A stretch of 64,000 nt of DNA from Ruegeria sp. Ofav3-42 (GCF_022347725.1 NZ_JAKRGB010000004.1:124001-188000), one strand, 5' to 3'. Counted from the first letter of the stretch, positions 8,340-17,703 are shown. Program-made: numbers and translations. Notes: generated from the sequence alone by a model not told the origin.

Positions 8340-8759
8340 TCAGCTCAGCGCGGCTTTGACCCTTTCACCGTGTTCTGCGATCAGATCAAAGTCGCCCATC
8401 GTTCCGGGCGCACGCACCGCGACGCCGTCATGGCGTGGCAGGACGTGGAAATGCAGATGGAAAACCTCCTGCCCTCCGGCGGCTTCGTTGAATTGCTGGA
8501 TCGTGAGGCCATCCGCATCGAAGGCCTTGACCACAGCCTTTGCCATTTTCTGAACCGTCGCCATTACCGCTGCAAGTTGCTCGGGCGTTGCGTCCAGAAT
8601 GTTGCGGCACGGCGTTTTAGGGATCACCAGCAGATGCCCGTCCGCGCGTGGCATGATATCCATGAAGGCCAGGGTTTCATCATCTTCGTAAACACGGGTC
8701 GACGGAATCTCGCCACGCAAAATCTTGGCAAAGATGTTTTCAGGATCATAGGCGGCCAT
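8340..8759 (-). CDS. HIT-family nucleotide-binding protein (Hint type)
   Basis: 139 residues with the histidine triad HLHFH at 101-105 and the N-terminal IFAKILRGEIPS typical of Hint/HinT purine nucleoside phosphoramidases. The ATG at 8759 is preceded by GGAG; the longer frame upstream has no family similarity. Likely cytoplasmic hydrolase of nucleoside phosphoramidates. It is transcribed alone, away from ctaD. Confidence 0.9.
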   Translation of the reverse strand: MAAYDPENIFAKILRGEIPSTRVYEDDETLAFMDIMPRADGHLLVIPKTPCRNILDATPEQLAAVMATVQKMAKAVVKAFDADGLTIQQFNEAAGGQEVFHLHFHVLPRHDGVAVRAPGTMGDFDLIAEHGERVKAALS

Positions 8760-8931
8760 AACAATTCTCCGATTGGGACGTTGGCACCAGTTCTGCGGTG
8801 CCCCTCGACTTGGGTCAAGCGCTGATAGCACGCCAAGCGAATAGCCCTTGAAATCCCGGCGCTGATACCCAGATGAGTGCTGAATTTGGTCGATAAAGCG
8901 CGGGTCAGCCTCTTGCCCGCGACAATTAATC

Positions 8932-8945
8932 TTGATCCAGATCAA
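8932..8945. promoter_or_regulatory. perfect FNR/FnrL box upstream of ctaD
   Basis: TTGAT-CCAG-ATCAA matches the FNR consensus TTGAT-N4-ATCAA without mismatch. It lies 104 bases before the ctaD start in the 289-base gap between the HIT gene and ctaD. In this family FnrL adjusts respiratory genes to oxygen, so control of the aa3-type oxidase is the natural reading; whether it represses or activates depends on the unmapped start site. Confidence 0.8.
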
Positions 8946-9048
8946 ACTCGACCATTGAAGGTCGCCCCCCCGCAATCTAAAACCAGCAGGAATCCCGCGC
9001 GTTGGAGAGGTCCGGCTGCGCGGTGCAGTTGCAACAGGAGGCACCTAA

Positions 9049-10707
9049 ATGGCAGACGCAGCCATTCATGGTCACGAGCATGAAGACAATCGCGGTTTCT
9101 TTACCCGCTGGTTCATGTCGACCAACCACAAGGACATCGGGATTCTGTACCTGATCGTTTCGGCACTTGCCGGTCTGATCTCGGTTCTGATGACCGTCTA
9201 CATGCGGCTCGAACTGATGCACCCCGGTGTTCAGTACATGTGCCTGGAAGGCTTCATGGCCGACCCATGTACCCCCAACGGACACCTGTGGAACGTCATG
9301 ATCACCTATCACGGTGTTCTGATGATGTTCTTTGTTGTCATTCCGGCCCTGTTCGGCGGATTTGGCAACTATTTCATGCCGTTGCAGATCGGCGCGCCGG
9401 ATATGGCGTTCCCGCGGATGAACAACCTGTCCTTCTGGCTGTACGTTGCTGGTACCTCGCTCGGTGTGGCTTCGCTGCTGAGCCCCGGCGGCAACGACCA
9501 GCTTGGTTCGGGCGTTGGTTGGGTTCTCTACCCGCCGCTGTCGACGACCGAAGGCGGCATGTCGATGGACCTTGCGATCTTCGCCGTGCACGTATCGGGC
9601 GCCTCCTCGATCCTCGGCGCGATCAACATGATTACCACCTTCCTGAACATGCGTGCCCCGGGCATGACCCTGTTCAAGGTGCCGCTGTTCAGCTGGTCGA
9701 TCTTCGTCACCTCGTGGCTGATTCTGCTGTCGCTGCCGGTTCTGGCGGGCGCGATCACCATGTTGCTGATGGACCGCAACTTCGGCTTCACGTTCTTTGA
9801 TCCTGCCGGTGGTGGCGACCCGATCCTGTATCAGCACATTCTGTGGTTCTTTGGCCACCCGGAAGTGTACATCGTGATCCTGCCCGGCTTCGGCATCATC
9901 AGCCACGTGATCGCAACCTTCGCGCGCAAGCCGATCTTCGGTTACCTGCCGATGGTCTGGGCGATCATCGCGATTGGTGTTCTGGGCTTTGTCGTGTGGG
10001 CGCACCACATGTACACCGTTGGCATGTCGCTGCGTCAGCAGGCCTACTTCATGCTGGCCACGATGGTCATCGCGGTGCCGACAGGCGTTAAGGTCTTCTC
10101 GTGGATTGCGACCATGTGGGGCGGCTCGATCGAGTTCAAAACCCCAATGCTGTTTGCCTTCGGCTTCCTGTTCCTTTTCACCGTTGGCGGTGTGACCGGT
10201 GTTGTGCTGTCGCAGGCGGGTGTGGACCGCGCCTATCATGACACCTACTACGTGGTTGCGCACTTCCACTACGTGATGTCGCTTGGTGCCGTTTTCGCAA
10301 TCTTTGCCGGTGTATACTTCTATTTCAGCAAGATGACGGGCCGTCAGTATTCCGAGTTCTGGGGCAAGATTCATTTCTGGCTGTTCTTCATCGGCGCCAA
10401 CCTGACCTTCTTCCCGCAGCACTTCCTGGGTCGTCAGGGCATGCCGCGCCGCTACATCGACTACCCCGAGGCATTCGCCCAGTGGAACTTTGTATCGTCG
10501 ATCGGCGCGTTCATCTCGTTCGCCTCGTTCCTGCTGTTCTTCGGTATCGTGATCTACGCCCTGCTGCGCGGTGCGAAAGAGACGCGTCCGAACCCGTGGA
10601 ATGAATACGCGGATACGCTGGAATGGACCCTGCCCACACCGCCGCCCGAGCACACTTTCGAGCAGCTGCCCAAGCAGGAAGACTGGGACAAGGGCCACGC
10701 GCACTGA
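9049..10707 (+). CDS. ctaD: cytochrome c oxidase subunit I (aa3 type)
   Basis: The 552-residue catalytic subunit of the haem-copper oxidase in the inner membrane, with about 12 membrane segments. Binuclear-centre residues are present: GHPEVY (His270 and cross-linked Tyr274), WAHHMYT (CuB ligands His319, His320) and HFHYV (His405, His407). AGGAGG lies about 12 bases before the ATG. The gene stands alone, as is usual in Rhodobacteraceae, where subunits II and III lie elsewhere. An FnrL box precedes it and a strong terminator follows. Confidence 0.97.
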   Translation: MADAAIHGHEHEDNRGFFTRWFMSTNHKDIGILYLIVSALAGLISVLMTVYMRLELMHPGVQYMCLEGFMADPCTPNGHLWNVMITYHGVLMMFFVVIPALFGGFGNYFMPLQIGAPDMAFPRMNNLSFWLYVAGTSLGVASLLSPGGNDQLGSGVGWVLYPPLSTTEGGMSMDLAIFAVHVSGASSILGAINMITTFLNMRAPGMTLFKVPLFSWSIFVTSWLILLSLPVLAGAITMLLMDRNFGFTFFDPAGGGDPILYQHILWFFGHPEVYIVILPGFGIISHVIATFARKPIFGYLPMVWAIIAIGVLGFVVWAHHMYTVGMSLRQQAYFMLATMVIAVPTGVKVFSWIATMWGGSIEFKTPMLFAFGFLFLFTVGGVTGVVLSQAGVDRAYHDTYYVVAHFHYVMSLGAVFAIFAGVYFYFSKMTGRQYSEFWGKIHFWLFFIGANLTFFPQHFLGRQGMPRRYIDYPEAFAQWNFVSSIGAFISFASFLLFFGIVIYALLRGAKETRPNPWNEYADTLEWTLPTPPPEHTFEQLPKQEDWDKGHAH

Positions 10708-10730
10708 TCCCGGCATCATAGAAATCGATC

Positions 10731-10759
10731 AAAGCCCCGCCCTGTGCGGGGCTTTTTTC
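10731..10759 (+). terminator. rho-independent terminator of ctaD
   Basis: AAAGCCCCGC and GCGGGGCTTT form a strong hairpin with a four-base loop and run into a T tract, 24 bases after the ctaD stop. Confidence 0.9.
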
Positions 10760-10868
10760 TTGCCTGCACTTCGTCGGCTGTTTGGACGCGCACGTAGACA
10801 CACGCAAGATCGTCCGAATAGTATTCAAAAACAGGAATTAGCGACGCGCAGGCAGACGATACTTAACC

Positions 10869-11897
10869 ATGTTACTTCATGACGGCATTTCCATTCGAAA
10901 GCTGATCAAGGGATCCGCTGGCTTTATCTGTATTGTGCTGGCTTGGATTTTTCTTGTTTTGGTGGTCGATGAGCTCACCCCAATTGACCTGATTTCGAAC
11001 CCCAGCCCGCCGGTCGCCATGCTGGGGCTGGCCGTCGCGTTCTTCCTGGGGTTCAAGAACACATCCGCCTATGGGCGCTGGACAGAAGCAAGGCGCGTAT
11101 GGGGCGAAATAGCGAATTCAAGCCGCGATTGGGGGAATACAATCGGCACGCTCGTCCAACCGGACGGCGCCCAGATCGAACCCGAACTGCGGTGCGAGTT
11201 GGTTGAACGGCATATCGCGTGGTTGAACATGCTGGCCTATCAACTGCGCCAACCTTCCCCCAGTGGACGCACACGCCGGCCGTGGATGTTCGGCCATTCG
11301 CCTTTGTCCGACCGGGAAGAGCTGCACCAGAAACCCGAGAACTGGAAGAAAAGCCAACTGGACATGGATTTGCCGCGCCTTGAAGGAAAAAACAATCGCG
11401 CGGCCTTCCTTTTGAACTTGCAGGCCCGACGGCTTTCGGAAATGGCGCAAGACGGTAAGATTTCGCCCTACTGGCACGTGGCGCTGATGGATCGCTTGGG
11501 CCGGCTCACCGCGGCCCAGGGTCAGTGTGAGCGTCTCAAGAACACCCCTTTTCCCCGTCAGGTGGCCGAAGTCGGCCGCATGTTCAGCTGGATCTTCATC
11601 TTTATGCTGCCGCTGGCTTTCAACGACGAGCGTTCGGTCATTACCGGGGATAACGTTTCGATGATGAAAGCAGTGATGGTCGACTGGCTCACCTTTGCCC
11701 CGTTTGGCGCACTGGTATGCTGGATTTTCTTCGTCACCGAACGCGTCAGTGCCTCAATGGAGGACCCTTTCGAAGGAGATGTCACCGATGTGCCAATCTC
11801 GGCCTTGTGCCGGACAATCGAAATCGATCTGCGCCAGATGACCGAATGCGGCGTAGCACCTCAGCCTGCGCAACCCATCGAAAAAGCTCTGTTTTAA
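10869..11897 (+). CDS. bestrophin-family membrane protein
   Basis: 342 residues with four hydrophobic segments (around 15-35, 50-65, 240-255 and 275-292) and the bestrophin/UPF0187 hallmarks FLGFKNTSAYGRWTEAR (about 58-74) and RDWGN. Bacterial members form pentameric anion or cation channels in the inner membrane. It stands alone behind ctaD. The ATG at 10869 has no good Shine-Dalgarno sequence. A GC hairpin (11910-11926) follows the stop. Confidence 0.85.
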   Translation: MLLHDGISIRKLIKGSAGFICIVLAWIFLVLVVDELTPIDLISNPSPPVAMLGLAVAFFLGFKNTSAYGRWTEARRVWGEIANSSRDWGNTIGTLVQPDGAQIEPELRCELVERHIAWLNMLAYQLRQPSPSGRTRRPWMFGHSPLSDREELHQKPENWKKSQLDMDLPRLEGKNNRAAFLLNLQARRLSEMAQDGKISPYWHVALMDRLGRLTAAQGQCERLKNTPFPRQVAEVGRMFSWIFIFMLPLAFNDERSVITGDNVSMMKAVMVDWLTFAPFGALVCWIFFVTERVSASMEDPFEGDVTDVPISALCRTIEIDLRQMTECGVAPQPAQPIEKALF

Positions 11898-11909
11898 GGC
11901 ACCGGTTTT

Positions 11910-11926
11910 GGGCGGACCTGCCGCCC
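11910..11926 (+). terminator. possible hairpin terminator after the bestrophin gene
   Basis: GGGCGG and CCGCCC enclose a five-base loop shortly after the stop codon. Only a short ATTT follows, so termination efficiency is doubtful. Confidence 0.4.
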
Positions 11927-12002
11927 GATTTCACGGCGAGTTCGAAAACCTGACCGTTTTAGGGTATCATACATCCTGAAACTCTGGGATCGGAGTAAAC
12001 AG

Positions 12003-12602
12003 ATGCCCGAAATAGATTTTTGGTATTCCATCGGCAGCACATATAGCTACCTGACGATCATGCGCCTGGATGACTGGTGCGATGAACATGATGCAGCGGT
12101 TAACTGGCGGCCGTTCAACGTGCGCACCGTGATGTCCGAACAGAAGAATATTCCCTTCGCCGGCAAACCGGTCAAATCCGCATATATGTGGCGCGACATT
12201 GAACGGCGCTCCGCCAAATATCACCTGCATGCTAAGCTTCCTGCGCCCTACCCGATCTCGGACCTCGCTCTGGCAAATCAGGTTGCCTTGCTGGGGATGT
12301 CGGACGGTTGGGGCAAAGCCTTCACCCAGAACCTGTATCGCATCTGGTTCGAAGACGGGATCGAAGCCGGAAGCGAAACGGCCATATCCGAAGCCCTGCA
12401 CCGCTGCCAGCAGGACCCGCGTCTGACCCTCGCCCGTGCCCGCAGCCCCGACACAGTCGCAGCGCTGGAGACTGAAACCGATCAGGCCACGAAGCTGGGC
12501 GTATTTGGCGCCCCCAGCCTGGTCGTGCGCGGAGAGGTTTTCTGGGGCGATGACCGCCTTGACGACGCCTTGTCCTGGGCCAAGGTCGGCCACGTTACCT
12601 GA
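12003..12602 (+). CDS. 2-hydroxychromene-2-carboxylate isomerase / kappa-GST-like protein
   Basis: A 199-residue DsbA-like thioredoxin fold. The N-terminal motif IDFWYSIGSTYSYL carries a Ser where DsbA has the redox Cys, as in kappa-class glutathione transferases and NahD. The C terminus has GVFGAPSLVV with the cis-proline and the WGDDRLD motif characteristic of this group. The usual reaction is glutathione-dependent isomerisation of aromatic breakdown products, but no aromatic pathway genes are nearby, so the substrate is unknown. DUF2244 follows on the same strand after 44 bases. Confidence 0.85.
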   Translation: MPEIDFWYSIGSTYSYLTIMRLDDWCDEHDAAVNWRPFNVRTVMSEQKNIPFAGKPVKSAYMWRDIERRSAKYHLHAKLPAPYPISDLALANQVALLGMSDGWGKAFTQNLYRIWFEDGIEAGSETAISEALHRCQQDPRLTLARARSPDTVAALETETDQATKLGVFGAPSLVVRGEVFWGDDRLDDALSWAKVGHVT

Positions 12603-12646
12603 TCTTTCCCATTCGAAACTCGACGGCGTTGCGCTATTTTCGAACC

Positions 12647-13141
12647 ATGCCTTACCGATGGAAACAAACCTCTAGTTCCGAGCAGGAGTTGCGGCTGTGG
12701 CCACATAACTCCCTGCCGCCACGCTTGGCGATGTGGGTGGTGTTTTCCGTATTTCTGTTTGGCCTAATTCCCCTGCTGGCGGTGCTTGGCTCGGTTCTGC
12801 TGTGGGGTTTGCTGCCCTTTTTGCTACTGACAGTCTTGGGGCTATGGCTGGCGATCCAATCCAATTACAAAACACGCAGCGTGTTCGAGATTCTGACGCT
12901 GAACGGCACGCAGGCCCGGTTGGTGCACCACCATCCGCGTCGGGGTCAGCAGGAGTGGAGCTGCAATCGCTATTGGGCGCGCCCCGAAATGCATGTGCAC
13001 GGAGGCCCGGTTCCCAACTATGTCACGCTAATCGGAGAGGGGCGCGAAGTGGAAATTGGCGCGTTTCTGTCGGAAGAGGAACGGATTGCGCTTTATGATG
13101 AGCTCACAAAAAAACTGCGCGAACCTGTCGCGCAGCCTTAG
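12647..13141 (+). CDS. DUF2244 membrane protein
   Basis: 164 residues with two closely spaced membrane segments (about 30-75) and a cytoplasmic domain with conserved Trp/Arg positions (EWSCNRYWARPEM, then IGAFLSEEER near the C terminus) as in DUF2244 integral membrane proteins of alphaproteobacteria. Function is unknown. The ATG at 12647 is chosen over an in-frame TTG at 12629. Confidence 0.7.
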   Translation: MPYRWKQTSSSEQELRLWPHNSLPPRLAMWVVFSVFLFGLIPLLAVLGSVLLWGLLPFLLLTVLGLWLAIQSNYKTRSVFEILTLNGTQARLVHHHPRRGQQEWSCNRYWARPEMHVHGGPVPNYVTLIGEGREVEIGAFLSEEERIALYDELTKKLREPVAQP

Positions 13142-13162
13142 CATTCCCCGATTGATTACCGC

Positions 13163-13645
13163 TCAGCAGCTGCCGTTTGACGCGCAGAGCTGGTCCTTGA
13201 CCATTGGACCGACCTTGCCGAAGTCCATCTGGCCAGTGTAGCGGGTTTTGAGTTCACCCATCACCTTGCCCATATCGCGGATCGACCCGGCACCCGTAGC
13301 GGTGATTGCGGTCTGAATGGCCTTTGAGACCTCGTCATCGTCCAATTGCTTGGGCAGGAATTCCTCGATGACCTCGACCTCGCGCAGCTCGCGCTCGGCC
13401 AGATCCAGTCGGCCGCCTTCTTCATAGGCACGTGCGCTTTCCTTGCGCTGCTTGGTCATTTTACCAAGAATTTCAAGAACTTCAGCGTCTCCGCAGCCCT
13501 TGACTTCTTCGTTGCTCGACGCGCGCGAAGCAATATCACGGTCTTTGATCGCAGCATTGATCAGCCGCAGCGTCGACAGACGCTCGGCGTCCTTGTCTTT
13601 CATTGCTTGCTTAAGGGCTGTGTTCACCCTTGATCGCATATCCAT
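13163..13645 (-). CDS. GatB/YqeY domain protein
   Basis: 160 residues matching the stand-alone YqeY family: MDMRSRVNTALKQAMK at the N terminus, STLRLINAAIKD, and VIEEFLPKQL with a C-terminal GQMDFGKVG segment. It shares a domain with the tail of GatB of the amidotransferase that makes Gln-tRNA/Asn-tRNA, so tRNA binding is presumed, but its role is not established. The ATG at 13645 fits the family start; an upstream in-frame ATG adds unrelated residues. It is divergent from carA. Confidence 0.85.
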   Translation of the reverse strand: MDMRSRVNTALKQAMKDKDAERLSTLRLINAAIKDRDIASRASSNEEVKGCGDAEVLEILGKMTKQRKESARAYEEGGRLDLAERELREVEVIEEFLPKQLDDDEVSKAIQTAITATGAGSIRDMGKVMGELKTRYTGQMDFGKVGPMVKDQLCASNGSC

Positions 13646-13828
13646 ATGTTCTGTCCATCCCCATGGCAAAGGAACCCTGACCATATCGAAACAAAAAGCA
13701 CGATACAACCGGGGGCGTATGCAGCTAACCTATTGATTTAAAACAATAGCCTAAAAATTGAACAGACTTGACCCGAGCGTTCAACCCCCTTAGGTATGCG
13801 CCGGTTTACCTTGCAGGAGAGTCGCGCC

Positions 13829-14995
13829 ATGGCCCAGAACGCCCCGTCCAAGCCCACCGCATGTCTGGCATTGGCCGACGGTACATTGTTCTACGGTATG
13901 GGCTTCGGCGCCACCGGCCAGACCGTTGCAGAACTGTGCTTTAACACCGCAATGACCGGTTATCAGGAAATCATGACTGACCCCTCCTACGCGGGACAGA
14001 TCGTGACCTTCACATTCCCTCATATTGGTAATGTAGGTGTGAACCCCGAGGATGACGAGACCGGCGATCCGGTTGCTGCCGGAATGGTAGTCAAGTGGGA
14101 CCCGACCGAGCCGTCGAACTGGCGCTCGGCCGAAGAACTGAAAACGTGGCTTGAACGCCGCGGACGGATCGCTATTGGTGGCGTCGACACCCGTCGCCTG
14201 ACCCGTGCCATCCGTCAGCAAGGTGCGCCCCATGTGGCGCTGGCGCATGACCCCGAAGGTAATTTCGACATCGAGGCTCTGGTTGCGGCCGCGCGTGGCT
14301 TTGCCGGTCTGGAGGGTATGGACCTGGCCAAAGACGTTACTTGCGCCCAAAGCTATCGCTGGGATGAGATGCGGTGGGCCTGGCCGGACGGTTACAAGCG
14401 TCAGGAAGCCCCGGTGCACAAGGTCGTCGCCGTCGATTTCGGCGCAAAGCGCAACATCCTGCGCTGTCTCGCTTCGGCTGGCTGCGACGTAACAGTGCTG
14501 CCCGCAACGGCCACCGCTGCCGAAGTTCTGGCCCACAACCCCGACGGCGTCTTTCTGTCGAATGGCCCCGGAGACCCGGCGGCCACCGGAGAATACGCGG
14601 TGCCTATGATCAAAGAGGTTCTGGACACCACTGACCTGCCCGTCTTTGGTATTTGCCTGGGTCACCAGATGCTGGCGCTGGCTCTGGGCGGTCAGACCGT
14701 CAAGATGAACCACGGCCACCATGGTGCGAACCACCCGGTCAAGGATCTGGATACCGGCAAAGTCGAGATCACCTCGATGAACCACGGATTTGCGGTGGAT
14801 GCACAATCCCTGCCCGAGGGCGTAGTGGAAACGCACCGCTCGCTGTTTGACGGATCGAACTGCGGTATTCGGATGGCGGATCGCCCGGTCTATTCGGTGC
14901 AGCACCACCCCGAAGCCTCACCCGGCCCGCAAGACAGTTTTTATCTGTTCGAACGCTTTGCCGAAGCGATGGCCGGCCAGAAAGCACAGGCTTAA
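13829..14995 (+). CDS. carA: carbamoyl-phosphate synthase small subunit
   Basis: This subunit releases ammonia from glutamine for CarB, feeding pyrimidine and arginine synthesis. The 388-residue protein has the N-terminal CPSase domain (ETCFNTAMTGYQE-like region, here ELCFNTAMTGYQEIM) and a class I amidotransferase domain with nucleophile Cys276 in FGICLGHQ and the HHPEASPGP motif near the end. CAGGAGAG ten bases upstream fixes the ATG at 13829. carB is not in the window. A strong terminator follows. Confidence 0.96.
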   Translation: MAQNAPSKPTACLALADGTLFYGMGFGATGQTVAELCFNTAMTGYQEIMTDPSYAGQIVTFTFPHIGNVGVNPEDDETGDPVAAGMVVKWDPTEPSNWRSAEELKTWLERRGRIAIGGVDTRRLTRAIRQQGAPHVALAHDPEGNFDIEALVAAARGFAGLEGMDLAKDVTCAQSYRWDEMRWAWPDGYKRQEAPVHKVVAVDFGAKRNILRCLASAGCDVTVLPATATAAEVLAHNPDGVFLSNGPGDPAATGEYAVPMIKEVLDTTDLPVFGICLGHQMLALALGGQTVKMNHGHHGANHPVKDLDTGKVEITSMNHGFAVDAQSLPEGVVETHRSLFDGSNCGIRMADRPVYSVQHHPEASPGPQDSFYLFERFAEAMAGQKAQA

Positions 14996-15013
14996 TCGCT
15001 TCATCGTTCAATG

Positions 15014-15029
15014 TTAACCCGCTGTTAAC
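15014..15029 (+). promoter_or_regulatory. CtrA-type box upstream of the MshEN-glycosyltransferase gene
   Basis: TTAA-CCCGCTG-TTAAC matches the CtrA consensus TTAA-N7-TTAAC exactly. It lies 19 bases after the carA stop and 48 bases before the ATG at 15077. In Rhodobacteraceae CtrA governs motility, attachment and gene-transfer-agent genes, so control of a surface polysaccharide-type enzyme is plausible. Binding is not shown. Confidence 0.65.
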
Positions 15030-15040
15030 CTTGATTGAGC

Positions 15041-15076
15041 AACCCTGACGCCGGGTCACCGCGTCAGGGTTTTTTT
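15041..15076 (+). terminator. carA terminator abutting the next start codon
   Basis: A perfect 11-base stem (AACCCTGACGC with GCGTCAGGGTT), nine-base loop and T-run to 15076. The next gene's ATG begins at 15077, immediately after the T-run. Confidence 0.9.
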
Positions 15077-16951
15077 ATGGTCGAACTGAACCTGCAGCAA
15101 TTCGCGCGCGCCGCGCCGATTTCTGTTCGGGCGCGAAAACCCTTGGGCACCTGCCTGATTGAGCGTGGTTGCATCACTTCTGCGCAGCTTGAAAAAGCCC
15201 TGCATCTGCAATCCAGACAACAGGCCCCGCTGGGCGAGATCCTGGTGGGTGAAGGCTGGGTCAGTCGCCAGGAGATCATGGATGGGCTGTCGGAACAGAA
15301 CAGCCTGCAGATTGCAGACCTCGAAAACACCGTGCCGCCGCAGGATTTGTGTGCCATCAAACCTGTCGAATTCTGGTTGGAACACAATGTAATCCCATGG
15401 CAGCGCATCGGGCCGATTCTGTTGGTTGCAACCTCGCGACCGGACCGCTTTGCTGCCGTTCGTGCCGCACTGTCGGACACCGAACACACGATTGCACCCG
15501 TGTTGGCGTCGGCAAGCCAGATTGATCGGGCAATTGCCCAATCCTTCTCTGGCGCGCTGGCCGCGGCCGCGGAAACCCGGGTCGACGAGGATCAAAGTTG
15601 CCGATCATGGACTCCAGCGGCTCGCGCGGGGCCTGTCGTGGTGCTGGTCGCACTCGTTTGTTTTTTGACGGCCTTCCCTGTTGCCGGTCTGACCATCCTT
15701 CTGACTGCCGCCGTTGCTTCTTTGATCCTGTTTATGATTTTGCGCCTGGCCGGATTATTTTCATTCTTAGCGCAACCCAGTCAGGTTCGTGCAAACTCCG
15801 AAACCGTTCCGGTACCGCTGCGACTGCCGCGTGTTTCGGTTATGGTGCCGCTTTACAAAGAAAGAGAGATCGCCGGTGCCCTGATAAAGCGGCTTCGACG
15901 TCTGACTTACCCCAAAGCCTTGCTTGACGTCATTCTGGTTCTCGAAGCTTCGGATGATGTCACACGCGCCACGCTGGATCAGGTCAATCTACCCAGTTGG
16001 ATCAGGACCGTTGAAGTCCCTGAACTGAACGGGTTAACCACCAAGCCGCGCGCGATGAATTACGCGCTGGATTTTTGCCGGGGCGATATTCTGGGCGTTT
16101 GGGATGCCGAGGACGCTCCGCAACCCGATCAGATAGAACGCGTCGTCGGGCATTTCGCTCGGGTCGGTGAGGATGTTGTCTGTTTGCAAGGTGTCCTGGA
16201 TTACTACAATCCCCGCACCAACTGGCGGTCGCGGTGTTTTACCATCGAATACAACAGCTGGTTTCGGATCATCCTTCAGGGCATTGCGCGTCTGGGTCTG
16301 GTCGTGCCACTTGGGGGCACGACTTTCTTTTTCCGCAGGGATAAACTGCTGGAACTAGGCGGTTGGGATGCGCACAACGTGACCGAAGACGCCGATCTGG
16401 GCGTCCGCCTCAGTCGCGCGGGTTACCGGACCGAGATGGTCGATACCACCACGTTTGAAGAGGCCAACTTTCGCGCCTGGCCATGGGTCAAACAGCGCTC
16501 GCGCTGGCTTAAGGGATTCATGGTGACATATCTGGTTCATATGCGCGCGCCGATGCGTCTGCTCAGGGACCTTGGGCTAAAGCGCTTTCTTGGAGTCCAA
16601 GCGTTTTTTCTGGGCACGATTGGCCAGTTTCTACTGGCCCCGGTTCTCTGGCTGTTCTGGTTGGCGACACTAGGCTTGCCGGGCCCGTTCGATCCGCTTT
16701 TGCCAGACTGGGCCTTCTACGCGCTGATTGGCCTGTTTCTGGCTGCCGAGATCACGAATCTGATCGTCGGAATGCTGGCCGTCGCATCCCGCGAAAGACG
16801 GTTCCTCATGCCTTGGGTTCCAACCATGCCTCTGTATTTTCCACTTGGTGTTTTAGCCGCCTACAAAGCGCTGTGGGAACTGGCCAGCAACCCGTTCTTC
16901 TGGGACAAAACCCAGCATGGGCAGGCCAGTGAAGAGATTAAGCCGCTCTAG
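15077..16951 (+). CDS. membrane glycosyltransferase (GT2) with N-terminal MshEN-like domain
   Basis: 624 residues. Positions 1-150 resemble the MshEN/type II secretion GspE-N domain (LGTCLIERGCIT...LGEILVGEGWVS). Two membrane segments follow (about 180-235), then a processive-type GT2 domain: VSVMVPLYKE, metal motif DAED (343-346), TED (436-438) and QRSRW (473-477), then C-terminal membrane segments. MshEN domains bind cyclic-di-GMP in several proteins, so second-messenger control of polysaccharide synthesis is a fair inference. The ATG at 15077 has no Shine-Dalgarno because it abuts the carA terminator; a TTG at 15035 is also in frame. A CtrA box lies upstream. Convergent with the GntR gene. 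Confidence 0.85.
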   Translation: MVELNLQQFARAAPISVRARKPLGTCLIERGCITSAQLEKALHLQSRQQAPLGEILVGEGWVSRQEIMDGLSEQNSLQIADLENTVPPQDLCAIKPVEFWLEHNVIPWQRIGPILLVATSRPDRFAAVRAALSDTEHTIAPVLASASQIDRAIAQSFSGALAAAAETRVDEDQSCRSWTPAARAGPVVVLVALVCFLTAFPVAGLTILLTAAVASLILFMILRLAGLFSFLAQPSQVRANSETVPVPLRLPRVSVMVPLYKEREIAGALIKRLRRLTYPKALLDVILVLEASDDVTRATLDQVNLPSWIRTVEVPELNGLTTKPRAMNYALDFCRGDILGVWDAEDAPQPDQIERVVGHFARVGEDVVCLQGVLDYYNPRTNWRSRCFTIEYNSWFRIILQGIARLGLVVPLGGTTFFFRRDKLLELGGWDAHNVTEDADLGVRLSRAGYRTEMVDTTTFEEANFRAWPWVKQRSRWLKGFMVTYLVHMRAPMRLLRDLGLKRFLGVQAFFLGTIGQFLLAPVLWLFWLATLGLPGPFDPLLPDWAFYALIGLFLAAEITNLIVGMLAVASRERRFLMPWVPTMPLYFPLGVLAAYKALWELASNPFFWDKTQHGQASEEIKPL

Positions 16952-16954
16952 AAA

Positions 16955-17602
16955 TCAGTTCTCGCGCAGCACCGCGTCCTGTTTCAGGCGAGTCATGAAC
17001 GCGACAGAGATATGGTCCTTCAGCGCGCGTTCGGCCGCCTCTTCATCCCGTGCCGCAATTGCTTCGACAATTCCTTTGTGCTCGCTTTGCGCAATCTCAC
17101 CGCGCCCCTGAACGGCCAGGGATGTGGTCGCCATCAACGCCATGGTCCGATGAACAAGGTCCAGCTGCTGCACCAGATACCGGTTGTGCGAGGCAAGGTG
17201 GATCTGCTCATGAAACCGGCGGTTCGCCCGAGACAGCGCCGAAGGGTCGTTCACCAGAGCATCATCTGCTTCGACCATGTCCTGAAGCACTTTGATCTCT
17301 TCTTCGGTGGCATGCTTGGCGGCCAGTTTTGCCGCCAACCCTTCAAGCTCGCGCCGCACAACATACAATTCGGCCATCTGATTGTGGTCCAACGAAGCCA
17401 CGATCAGCGAACGCCCATCGCGTTCCAGCAGGGATTGCGTCTCCAGCCGTTGCAGGGCTTCGCGGATCGGTGTGCGGGATACGCCAAAACGTTCCGCCAG
17501 CTCGCTTTCGACCAATCGGTCGCCGGGCTTGTAAACGCCCACATCAATCGCTTCGAGAATAAGGCTGTAGGCGTCTTTGTTGGGCTGTCGGGATTGCGGC
17601 AT
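16955..17602 (-). CDS. GntR-family regulator, FadR/FCD subgroup
   Basis: 215 residues with a winged helix-turn-helix (residues 10-70; ELAERFGVSRTPIREALQRL) and a helical FCD ligand domain (about 80-200) with the metal-ligand pattern D/H of this class (RRFHEQIH, SEHKGIVEAI). Such proteins are repressors released by small carboxylates. The gene ends three bases from the convergent glycosyltransferase stop and is divergent from the HAD gene, its likely nearest target. Confidence 0.9.
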   Translation of the reverse strand: MPQSRQPNKDAYSLILEAIDVGVYKPGDRLVESELAERFGVSRTPIREALQRLETQSLLERDGRSLIVASLDHNQMAELYVVRRELEGLAAKLAAKHATEEEIKVLQDMVEADDALVNDPSALSRANRRFHEQIHLASHNRYLVQQLDLVHRTMALMATTSLAVQGRGEIAQSEHKGIVEAIAARDEEAAERALKDHISVAFMTRLKQDAVLREN

Positions 17603-17703
17603 GGGGTGTTTTGTCTCCTCGTTCGGACATGTCTATCCGTCTCCGCCCCCCGCAATCAAGTGCAGCATTGAAAACCTTGCGCCCGCGCCCTAAACCCAAA
17701 GCC

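Noticed and set aside
8977..10719. A 580-codon open frame antisense to ctaD
   Set aside because: It is an exact shadow of the conserved oxidase gene in a GC-rich genome, with a composition (Arg, His, Gln) typical of antisense frames and no domain features.
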